Origin: Camarhynchus parvulus
Taxonomy: Eukaryota; Chordata; Aves; Passeriformes; Thraupidae
DNA: 64,000 bases
Direction: 5' to 3'
Assembly (NCBI RefSeq): GCF_901933205.1
Contig: NC_044574.1
Coordinates: 3,928,733 to 3,992,732, forward strand
Of this stretch, positions 1-10,203 are shown in pieces. Each line of letters opens with the position of its first letter. Position 1 is the first letter of the stretch. The notes beneath the pieces are model-generated. The model made no database searches and was not told the DNA's origin. It was given only the letters and a program-made list of their open reading frames with translations. A program made the position numbers and the translations under genes.

Positions 1-269
1 TCTGGTAATTGGTACAGCTGTGACTTCTGATCAGGAGTGAGGTCGCTTGTAATCCCTTCTTCTGCACCTCCAAGCTTTGACTTCAAGTGCTGAGACCCTT
101 CTCTTTTCACAAGTTCTCTTCAGACACAGTCCCATACCTGGGGGTTAGTGCACAACTTTCAGTTCTTTACCCTGCAGAACACCCAAGATCCTCTCCAAAT
201 TTTTATCTCATTGAAAAGATCAGAAAAAAGTCTTCTCACCTGTACAGTCCTGTTCTGAGAAATGGGCAT

Positions 270-465
270 CTTCAGGTGGCAGCTCATCTTGCTCAACTCC
301 TGCCATGGGCAGGAACACCTTCCACTATCCCAGGCTGTTCCAAGCCCTGTCCAGCCTGGCCTTGGACACCTCCAGAGATCCAGGGGCAGCCACAGCTTCT
401 CTGGGCACCCTGTGCCAGGGCCTTACCACCCTCACAGGGAAGGATTTCTTCCTGAAAGATCTAAA
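270..465 (-). mobile_element. CR1 LINE fragment, 3' region
   Basis: The plus strand reads as the reverse complement of the avian CR1 3' region. It has the CTGCCATGGGCAGGAACACC block, then CCAAGCCCTGTCCAGCCTGG, then the CTTCTCTGGGCACCCTGTGCC block and finally CCCTCACAGGGAAGGATTTC. The element therefore runs on the minus strand. It lacks the last bases of the CR1 tail and everything upstream of roughly the last 200 bp, as is usual for a truncated copy. The short open frames here are not genes. Confidence 0.88.
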
Positions 466-2802
466 ATTGTTATAATAGATAACCATGAGAGGAGTGCTTG
501 TGTGAGTCAAGTGGAACTTGAGATGGTTTTGAACCTGCCAAGACATCTGCCCAAATTCCAAATATTTAGAGCATCCTGGAAGACAGAAGTCCAGGGACAT
601 ATTTGCTAGAAACTCAGGTCTTAACATGTCCAGAGGTTCTGCCTTTCAGGATGCTTAGAAAGACACCAACTCTAAAAAATTCTAAGCAACACTGTTTTCA
701 ACACTTATTTTCAATCACCTTATGCAGCAGAGCAACAAAAAAAAGGAACTCTGAAAGTTGTATTTTGAATTCCTGTGAGAGCTCACCTTCACCATGGAAC
801 AAAAAATACAAAAAATAAAGGACTTTTTTTTTTTTAGGTCAAAAAAACAATACATGCTGAATTTTCACAGGCACTTTGGGTATGTGGGAAGCCAAGAATT
901 TGGGAATATGCAGGAGAACCTTTTGTATTATAACTCTGCTAGGAGACAATGTACTCTAATTAGATGGCAGCAGGCTTGCAATATCCACAGCCCTACTCAT
1001 ATTATTAATATTTTATCCTAACTGGGTCCCATCATGCATTCTTTAACATTCATTTTCTACACTTCACAGGTTACAGGCAGGTCTTCACTTTCCATGCCTA
1101 CATGATAATAAATCAAGGTCTTTGGCAAACAGTTTACAAAAGAAAATGGGAGTTTTTTGTTCTTACTTTATATTTTTTGCCAAAGATTGCTAAGGATTAT
1201 GATTTACCCACTGCTGGGACATTTACTCCTACTGTGAATGATAGCAGAGATAGAAAATTGCCTTGAAAATTGTTTTGAATTATATAATTCTATATTTTTC
1301 TATGTGGAGATGGGGGCTGCAATGCATTTATTTTATCTCTAGGTCTCTATGCATTCTGTCACACACAAGTTTAGCTGGGAAGGTCACTGAGTTGGATTCC
1401 TCATTTTAAATTCAAAGAAAAAAAATGCACCCAGCCACCCCTGGCCTATATTTCAGGAGTGTGTGCCCAGCTTTCCTTCAGCCGCTCTTTCAAGCTGGCA
1501 TTTTTAAATGGATTTTAATCTATTGCCAAGCAGCTGCTTGTGTGGGGTCACCACTAAAATGAGCTCTGCTGTGAAAATGCATTTCCTGCACAGATGCTGC
1601 TGTCTGGATTTCCTTGGTCAGGAATGGACCACAAGGTTTCATCATTTTGGTAATGAATGGAGGGGGAAAGTGAGGACAAAGCATTGATGGGAAAGACAGC
1701 TGCCAGTTAAAATCACAGAGCAGATCTGTCAAAAAACACCTGAAACTTCCATACCAGGTATTCCCATCAAGCTTCAAGGAACTAGAAATGTGTCTTGAAA
1801 ATAACATTCTGCTGTGTGGCCTTCTGAGCCTAAAAATGCTCTTCCTTTCCTGTTAGTTCTCACTTACTTTACATTTCTGTTTCTTAGCTTTCTGATGAGT
1901 TAAAATTCCCTCAATCTCCCTCTCCATCTTTCATATTAAGCCTAATTGTTTCTCCCTTTTACTACTTTAGAACAAAATCATCTTGGACTTCTATTTGGGT
2001 AGTGCTTTTTGATGTTAAAGATCATTTGCCTTTCATCTTTCATCTCCTTTAAAGGGGAATATTCTTTCAAATATGGTCTTTCTTCAGCTTCTTATTTATC
2101 TTTTGGATTTTCTTCCTTTGCAGATTGATATTTTTTTTTTGCTCAGATTTCTTTTTTCGCTGCTGCACAGTTAAATTGCTCTTTCTCTGTTAGGCCTCTG
2201 ACCTCATAAATCTGTATCTTCTTTATCTATCAAAAAGATCAGAGGAAAAAGGAGAAAAGAAAGGGGAAGCTCACTAAGTGGGGAAAAATCAATGCATTAT
2301 ATGCACTATACTCATTTGTGGGAACTGAGGTGATTCTGCACTATCTGAATTATTGAAGAATCCATGAACTTTACCAGGATTAAGGTCCTATTGTGCTTCA
2401 CCAAAGACCATCCTGAAGGAGTTTAAGCAAACAGGGTGTACAAAAAATAGAGGAAAAATAATTCTCCATCTGTGTGATGGAAAATTGAGGTTCAAGACAA
2501 GGTTTTCCATGTAGGAAAAAAGCCCAAACTCCCCTTGTCAAGGTTTTGTCTTCATCCTGATGCATCCTTTGGGCAGGCTTGGGGCCTGCAGGGATCTCTA
2601 ACATATGGACTGGAGTGAAAATCATCAAGGAAAGTGGCTTCAAAGCCTTTGATTTTCCTCGGGACATTGGGCACGAGGCAGTGAACTAAGCTGGAAAAAT
2701 CTGGTCGTAAATGTCACAGGAGGAATGGAGCGCTTCTGAATTTGTGGTTTGCTGCTCACAGAACAGAGCAGTGGCCCCAGAGCCTCCCTGGGTGCTTTCA
2801 CC
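466..2802. other. Unique AT-rich sequence, no gene seen
   Basis: I found no recognisable exon, RNA gene or dispersed repeat here. Short T-rich runs occur near 825 and 2,125. Open frames are under 100 codons and have no domain-like features. Confidence 0.6.
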
Positions 2803-3956
2803 AGGGGCTCATCTTTCCTTGGCTCCTGGGTTGATTGGGAAGGCTGTGCCTGCTTGGGGAAGCATGTACAGCAGGATTTGTGTTTCTGCGGCTTTTCTGG
2901 GAGAAGCGTTTGTTTCTTATGCATTTACAGGATTTAAAGAGATGGAAGTGGGAGGAGGGGAAGTAGGAGGAAAGGACTATTGTATTTGCAGGGAATGCCC
3001 TGATGAAGGCAGGAATGATGCATCTGATTCCATGTTCTCAGAAGGCTAATTTATTACTTTATAATACTACATTATATTAAAGAATACTAAACTATATGAA
3101 AGAATACAGAAAGGATACTTACTGAAGGCTAAAAAGATAATAATGAAAACTCACTACTCTTCCCAGAGTCCTGACCCAGCTTGGCCCTGATTGGCCAATG
3201 AGTGAAAACAACTCACAGCAGAATCCAATGAAACAATCACCTGTGGGTAAACAATCTCCAAACACATTCCACATGTGAGCACAACACAGGAGAAGCAAAT
3301 GAGATAAGAATTGTTTTCCTTTTCTCTGAGGCTTCTCAGCTTCCCAGGAGAAAAATCCTGGGTGAAGGAATTTTTTCAGAGGGGCTCATCTTTCCTTGGA
3401 TCCTGGGCTGATTGGGAGGCTGTGCCTGCTTGGGAAAGTGTGTCCTGTACGATTTGTGTTTCTTCTTCTTTCCCAGGAGAAGTGTTTGTTTCTTATGCAT
3501 TTACAGGATTTAAAGGGACTGAAGGGGGAGGAAGGGAAGCAGGAGGAAAGGACTATTGTATTTGCAGGGAAGCCCCAATGAAGGCAGGAATGATGCATCT
3601 GACTCCATGTTCTTAGAAGGCTCATTTAATATTTTATAATAATATATTATATTAAAGAATACTAAACTATACTAAAAAATACAGAAAGGATACAGACAGA
3701 AGGCTAAAAAGATAATAATGAAAACTCCTGACTCTCTCCATAGTCCCGACACAACTTGGCCCTGATTGGCCAAAGAGTCAAAACCACTAACACCAGAATC
3801 CAAAGAAACAATCACTTCTGGATAAACAATCTCCAAACGCATTGCACATGAGCACAACACAGGAGAAGCAAATGAGATAAGAATTGTTTTCCTTTTCCTC
3901 TGAGGCTTCTCAGCTTCCCAGGAGAAAAATCCTGGGGTGAAGGGATTTTTCAGAGA
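2803..3956. repeat. Tandem duplication of 577 bp containing an LTR
   Basis: Two diverged direct copies lie head to tail at 2,803-3,379 and 3,380-3,956. Each begins AGGGGCTCATCTTTCCTTGG, runs through about 175 bp of non-LTR flank (including CTTATGCATTTACAGGATTT and GGAGGAAAGGAC) and continues into the same minus-strand LTR. Copy 1 ends within the first bases of the LTR sense start (TTTTTTCAGA) and joins directly to the start of copy 2. Copy 2 continues to the true LTR end at 3,970. The flank is duplicated with the LTR, so this is a segmental duplication after insertion, not two insertions. Confidence 0.85.
2978..3379 (-). mobile_element. Solo LTR, subtype B, first (truncated) copy
   Basis: The minus-strand LTR shows the family hallmarks. 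Read on the plus strand, they are CCATGTTCTCAGAAGGCTAAT, an AT-rich core, GGCTAAAAAGATAATAATGA, CTGATTGGCCAATGAG, GGTAAACAATCTCC and CTTCCCAGGAGAAAAATCC. The left boundary follows AAGGAC at 2,972-2,977. The right side lacks the terminal GAGTCTGAATGCCACA seen in the second copy because the tandem-duplication junction cuts it. There is no retroviral internal sequence beside it. Confidence 0.85.
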
Positions 3957-3970
3957 GTCTGAATGCCACA
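3554..3970 (-). mobile_element. Solo LTR, subtype B, complete copy
   Basis: This 417-bp minus-strand LTR starts TGTGGCATTC in sense and ends ACAATA. It is bounded by the perfect 6-bp target duplication AAGGAC (3,548-3,553 and 3,971-3,976), which fixes both ends. It shares the forkhead-like and inverted CCAAT segments of the superfamily, although the forkhead-like heptamer has one change (TGTTTAT in sense). No gag, pol or env remnant is present, so it is a solo LTR formed by recombination. Confidence 0.92.
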
Positions 3971-3976
3971 AAGGAC

Positions 3977-5829
3977 AGGGGGCAGAAAGGAAGGTTGGTT
4001 TGTCCAGAGGCCCAAACAATGAAATGCAGCAGTGCTGAAATGAGTCTTCTAAATATTCACAGCAACTATCAAAACAAAACTAAACAAGTCCTATGCAAAG
4101 GCTTCCTTCCTTCACACTTCTCTGTGATTGTGCTGGCATTCCCAATTCTCACTTGCATAAATGAAATTAGAAAAAGCTATAAATAAAATAATAAGGATAA
4201 AAGTATATTGGAGACATAAGTAAAAAACCCCAAAAAGCCAAAATTAAACTCGGGGTTTTCAATTTGAATCTTCTTTAAATAATTTGCTTTTTGCAATTTA
4301 TGTTATAGAAGCTTAAGACTCATTGAATAGGCTTTGGTACATGCAGAGTTTGACTTACAAGGTTCCTTGAAGAAATTGTTTTTTGTTGTCTCTGTTCAAA
4401 CAATGAAAGAGTTTCAGTCGAGAGGGGAAAAAGCCAATTTAACACTGAGGATTTTGCAGCACATCACAACGTGCTTCTGATTCAGAGCATTTATCACCAC
4501 GTTTCACTTGAGTAAACACTGTTGATCAGAACCCAAGCCAAAATATCTGACAACATGCTCCATGTCTGCTTTTATGTTGAATTCACACCATAGTTTATTT
4601 AAAGACAAAAGCAATGCTATGGGATTTACCAGCAGCCTCTTCTTGTTGAATAAGAAGTCCAAGCTTCAGCTTCCTTGCAACATTACAAGATGTTGGTTTG
4701 TTTGGCAAAGCCAGCCTTTAACAAACCAGACCTGTGCATCTCTGACTGGAGCTAACCAGTCTCTGTTGTTGAATCATTCCAGTCAAAAAGCAATTTGTAG
4801 GTGCTGCAGTGCAGCTTCCAAACCTATTTGGAGGGAATCTCTCCCTCGTTCTACCACGCTGCATTTCATTATTGTAAGGAATGAACATAACAGCAGGAAA
4901 GTTAATATAAAAAAAGCTAAAAACATTTTCAAATCCCCTCAGAAGCAGATTTTCAAAGATCTCCAGGCTCCTCCAGATGCAAATCCCAGGCACTTTCTGG
5001 GACTTTCTGAGCATGCCTACACACATTAGGTGTTTGAAGTACTGTGGGGAAAAATAAGTTATAATTGGGCCATTAATTATTTTTATAACACACATTAAAG
5101 ATGATTTGTGAGTGATGATGTCTGCAAAGGAGGAAAAGTGGTCTGATTTATACATATCTTCCTGTCTATGTGAATATTCCTTGTGATGTGGTTTCAGCCT
5201 GGCTTTTCAAAATGTTCACTTTGGTAGGATTTATCCCACAGCCAGACGTCAAATACCAACTAATTAAGTCATACTTCATTAAGTAACTCTTTCACTGGAA
5301 ACAGGTAGGATCCAGGCTTCTGGTTTGGTTATCTATCTTGAGGTAAGATGAATAGCCTTGTAAAACTATTCCTTAATTTCCTGCTCCTACAGACAGTGCA
5401 CTGGAATCAAACATTTAACCCTTATGTGGTTAAAGTGCTGTTAGAAATCCCCAATGTAATGGTTTCTACTTGAGGTTGAAGCAATTATTTTCCCTCCCCT
5501 TTCAGATAACACAACCTCACAACTATTGTTTGAGACATAACTTAAACCCTGAGAGAAATAGCTTATATATTCTCATTTCTCAGTGGAAGCCAAGCAGAGG
5601 ATTGACAAAGGATTGGCAGATTCTCCCTCTGTTTCATTAAAGAACAAACAAACATTTACAGGCTTGGACATTTATGTTTTAACATTTGTTTTTATTTAAA
5701 CATGATGAGGGCCACATCTCTTGAAAATAGAGCTATCTAAAAATAGGTACTGCATCATTATAAGCAAATTACTCTTTTCTTGAACATGAGTTTAGACAAA
5801 AATAAATATTTTCCTCATCATTGTCAGAA
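3977..5829. other. Unique sequence, no gene seen
   Basis: No repeat family, RNA gene or convincing exon was recognised. Frames of 145-155 codons at 4,562-5,029 (+) and 4,718-5,155 (-) overlap each other, have ordinary non-coding composition and no domain signature. Confidence 0.6.
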
Positions 5830-5911
5830 AGAATCATTGCTGTAGCTGCTAGAAGTCCAAACACAGGTTAAGAATCATTGCTGTAGCTCCTAGAAATTCA
5901 AACAGAGGTTA
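5830..5911. repeat. 41-bp tandem duplication
   Basis: Two adjacent 41-bp units, each starting AGAATCATTGCTGTAGCT and ending CAGAGGTTA or CACAGGTTA, lie at 5,830-5,870 and 5,871-5,911. They differ at a handful of positions. Confidence 0.9.
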
Positions 5912-6969
5912 GAGCAGTTTTGCAGATTACCAACTTGGAGAGACCAGCTTCTCAAAGTCATAGAGCAAGATAAAATCAAAACAATTTATTTCCTTTTAAA
6001 ACTGAAGAATAAAGTCAGTTGCCACATAGGTGCTGGACATTAAAAAGGTTGGGTTTAGTCATCACTTAATGATGTGGATAATGTAATAACCTTGCAGGAA
6101 AAACATTCATTTCAGACAGAAGTTGGAGGAGGAGTACAAAGGAGGTACAAAGGATGAACCATCTTCCCTTCCTGGTCCTCAATAAGAATATAAAATCATC
6201 AGAGTCTGTATTGCAGAATGAAATCTTATCCAGGGACTGCTGATATCCATTGATGGAATGCTTCAAGCATTCTATGAATATTTTAAAATAGATCTCTAAT
6301 CTTCAATCTCCTCCACACTGAGATAACTGCCCTTGATTCCTTATCTTGGCCAAAGACTTGAGGAGCAGGTCTCTCAAATGAAGCAGCCACTCAGTCATTT
6401 GCATCTCACTGTGCACTGCTTTAAAATGCAGCTCCAGCTCCTGTGTTTATAGATGAGAAGTCACTAAATCTAATTTTTCTCCCTCTCTAATTGCATTTTG
6501 TGCCATCAGCTATGAAAACGTGACCCCATGGAAACTTAATGCTTCTGCTTGCATTACCTCACCTCCCCTGTGGATACACACTGCCTGCCAGCAGTCCCCT
6601 TGTCAAATCCAGTGATAAACTACCCCTGGTTGGGAACAATCTGCTGCCATTCCCTGATTTTCCCAGTTTCATTTACCAGGAGCTCGGTTGTAACCTCCCA
6701 GAGCAGCATTTATTTCTAGGAGAAACAATTTGGCAGTGAGGACCTGAGCATCCTTTTCAGCCTTGGTCATTGGGGATTTTTTTTGAGGTGGAAGATGGAT
6801 CATGTGGTTAAGGCAAAGGATTTGGATAAACATCTGTGAGCAGGTATGAAGTTTTTGGTGTAGGAGTTTGTGCTGCTGTCACTGCTGTTATCCGTGGTAA
6901 GCTTGTTAAGCAACCACCTAAAAATGTTGTTTTAAGCATCAAACAGAGGAAATAGATATTCAGCAATAA
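5912..6969. other. Unique sequence, no gene seen
   Basis: Nothing beyond short AT-rich and T-rich runs. No repeat or exon was recognised. Confidence 0.6.
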
Positions 6970-7070
6970 GCTGGTCTAGAGGGAGGTGTCCCTGACCACA
7001 TCAGGGGTTTGGAATGAGGTGTTCTTTAAGGTCCCTTCCAACCAAAATCAGTCTATTATTCCAATTGTAT
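6970..7070 (+). mobile_element. CR1 LINE 3' tail
   Basis: CTGGTCTAGAGGGAGGTGTC, a degraded CATGGCAGGGG segment, TTCTTTAAGGTCCCTTCCAACC and a degraded ATTCTATGATTCT tail appear in CR1 sense order. Only about 100 bp remain. Confidence 0.85.
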
Positions 7071-8335
7071 CTTTATTATTCACCATGTGGCTAAAGAGCC
7101 CCTTGCACTCCCCACAACAACCACAACCTGCCTTGAGTCCTCCAGGCAACTGGCCTGTAATTGTCTCTGGCACTTTTGTATGAAACCAGAAAAAAACCTG
7201 AATGAATCAGCATATCAAGAAAAATCCCTATTGTTTTAATAAAAACCAAATCCATAACCTGCCCACAGTACTTAAATCTCAAAAGGAAATTTTTGCATTA
7301 TTCCACAATGCACGAGGTTGATGTTGGAATGCTGATACTTGTGGTGATCTAAAGAGAAATAAAATAAATCTGGTTTTGGAGAGCCCCAAGGAACTGTTCT
7401 TAGCTGCTTTTACTGCAGCCAGAGTATTTTTTAATATTCTGTGTCACCTCTTGGACATGCAGGATGGGTCTAAAGCTTTATCAAACAGCCCTGAGAGACA
7501 GAATTGCTTATCCAGTTGTGAAGGGGCTCACTGAGGGCAGGGCAGGCAGCAGATTTTCATTAATACAGAACATTTTCTGCAGCACTAGGCAGTGCATTAA
7601 TCCTTGGATTCCTCAGCCAGGGTGGAGCTGCATTGGCTCTGGCCATTTTAGGACCATATTACCCAAAGTTTCTGCCACTAAAGGACTGGGTGGGCAGGCA
7701 AAGAGGCTGCAACCAAAATAATCTGAGCCTGGTGGGGCTATTTGATGTCAGGTCTTCTGCCCAGCCATTCACATTTAAACGCCAGTTTGAAGCAGGTTTG
7801 CTAAACTCACCAGCACTGGACATTGTTGATTTGTGGGAAAACTCCTGGAAAATTTGGGGTGTTTGGGTTTTTTCCCCTCTGTAGCCACTGTAACCTGCTG
7901 TGCTCTGCTATTCCCTGAGTTTGTCTGGATCAGAGGTGCTCTCCCAGCCCCTGGGCTGCTGCTCCTGATTTACACCAGCCTGGGGCTGTCTCCTCAGAAA
8001 GGCTCTAATTTACAGTGGCAACCTGGGCTAAAGTGCCAAACTGCCTTGTCTGAGCCCGGTTTTATCTCAAAGTAATGATGTCGAGTCAATTCAAGTTAAG
8101 AACAAGCCTTTTTATGGTTTTTTGTTCTTTCTTTTCTGGGAGAGTGAAAAGGAAAGTCAGCTCACAAAGATTACTTTTAAAGCAGAATTGTTTTCAAAGC
8201 AAGCTGAAAGTGAACTGTAGCCATCCATCAGCCAGAGTGTACTGCGCAGTAAACTAATTTCCCATTTCCACTTCATTTTGTGTTTAGCTCTGTAATTTGT
8301 ACATCTCAGAGCAGCTACTGTAAAACCTCAGACAA
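7071..8335. other. Unique sequence, no gene seen
   Basis: No recognisable exon or repeat. Three overlapping frames of 80-85 codons at 7,464-8,075 lack any family signature. Confidence 0.55.
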
Positions 8336-8340
8336 CCAAA

Positions 8341-8400
8341 AAAAAAAAAAAAGAAAAAAGGAGAAAAGATAATCTAAAGTAAACCATGAATAAAAAGCCA

Positions 8401-8437
<37 letters not shown>
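8341..8437 (+). repeat. Poly-A tracts preceded by AATAAA
   Basis: An A-rich stretch at 8,339-8,353 is followed by AATAAA at about 8,389 and then 36 uninterrupted A residues at 8,402-8,437. An AATAAA just upstream of a long A run can mark the 3' end of a retroposed transcript. No matching target duplication or gene body was recognised upstream, so a chance simple repeat is equally possible. Confidence 0.7.
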
Positions 8438-8439
<2 letters not shown>

Positions 8440-10175
8440 AAACCTAGAAGTGTCTGGACTTACCTAGAATATCAATGTGTCCCTGACAAAGGCTCTTTGT
8501 GAGGAAACCCAATCTGCATTGCCAGCAGTCCTAATTCTGTAAACTTTTCACATCTTCTTAATTGTTCCCTCTGTTAAATCACCCTTTTATATTTTCAACC
8601 AAATATATATGTAATAAATTAATCATCTGCCTTGTCCCTTGAAAGTGATCCATCAAGATGCAAAGATGATGGCTCTTTCATAGAGGTAAAGAATTTGCAT
8701 ACACAAGCTTAGGAGTCCCTGACATGTTGTTCAAAAATTAAATCCCACGCATTCATCAGACAATGGACTCATCTTATACAGTAAGAGAATATTCAATCAG
8801 CTGAAACAGATGCTTGGAGGAAATTTCATTCCTCAGGCAGCATCATGATACTGACAGGTGCATAAAAGAGTCTCAACTGTAGAGCAAAGATGAAAAATCA
8901 AATGAATTTTTTTTAATGGCAGTGAAAAGCAATTACTTTTTAACGGGCAGCTGTAGCCACTTTAGCAGCTGATGCCAGTTTGAATTTTTTCCATGTGTTA
9001 TCCAAAAAGCTGCTGTGAGGAGGGCACTGTTGAGGAACCACTCACAGTGGCATTCCCACTCTCAGGGTGTCTTCTGCCCACTCAGAGCATGAAAGGGGAC
9101 CTCAAACATAATTATATGTGAGAAGAATAATTAAAAAGAGAAGAAAATTTCCTGTCTGCTAATCCATATAGGAAAAGGGCTGCTCTGCTCCCCATATTGC
9201 ATATAAAGCTCACTTGCTAAGTGCTGCAGAGGTAAGATTTTAAATCTACCTATATTTCATGAGCTAAGGCAAAGGGTTTTGTTGATATGGATATATCTCC
9301 TTTTTGGTAGCTTCTGGAGGCAGAGAAAAATATCTAAGAGCTGAGGTATCTCTCTTTTGGGCAAGAGAACTCTTGTTAGTTACTTACTCCTGAATTTTCC
9401 AGCTAAGTAATAACTTACCAGAAGCAATTGAGCAAAATGCATTACTGATTTAAGTTGTTACTTTTAAAATATTGTATTGTATTATAAATTTAAAATATTA
9501 CTACAGATCTTCTGCCTGTGTTGGCCCTCCCAAGCATCACACATTTCCAGGCCCCTTTCCCAGCCACACAATTAATTTTGTTGTTGCTTATAAGGTAAAA
9601 CTCTAGACATTAAGAAATATTAATAAATCAGGCAGATAAGCCTTCAGAAAGGAGATAGAAAACTTCCAGAAAAACAGTTAATAGCAGGCAAAAAGCATTT
9701 TCAAACAGGAGAGCATTCTGTCAGAAAATATACTTTTGCCAAGAGGCAGGGATGGGGAGAAGGCTGTTAGTGAAGTTCACTCACTTTCAATTTTTTCCTT
9801 TTCCTAATTCCCTCCAGAATATCAAAGACTTCTTTTCCAGGTCATGAGGAAAGAAAAAAATCCTCCCTTGTGTGTTCTCTGATTGCAAGAACTCTCCGTT
9901 GCAGGGAGTCGACTTTACTGTCTGTCTTCAGAGGGCTCCTTTGGCTTCTCAACTGCAGAGTTTGGGTTTGGGGGAGGTTAGTGGGCTTTCTTTTTTCTTT
10001 TCTTCTCTTTTTTTTCCCCCCTCCTTTCACACTGTGTCTTACATTTTACGAATTTCTTGGGTTTAGTCAAAAATGCCTGCTGGTGCTTTCAGTGCCTTTC
10101 AGTGTCTCCAGCAACAATTATCCCAGACCAGCTTCTTTCCAGACCCTCATAAAAATATGCTTTGAGATACAGAGA
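8438..10175. other. Unique sequence, no gene seen
   Basis: AT-rich sequence without recognisable repeats, exons or RNA genes. A pyrimidine-rich run lies at about 9,990-10,030. Confidence 0.6.
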
Positions 10176-10178
10176 CAG

Positions 10179-10203
10179 TCTCTCTCTCTCTCACACACAC
10201 ACA
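10179..10203. repeat. Compound (CT)n(CA)n microsatellite
   Basis: About eight CT units pass directly into about six CA units. Confidence 0.9.

Noticed and set aside
2978..3970. Provirus with two LTRs
   Set aside because: The sequence between the LTRs is a copy of the flank upstream of the first LTR, so this is a tandem duplication. No retroviral genes are present.
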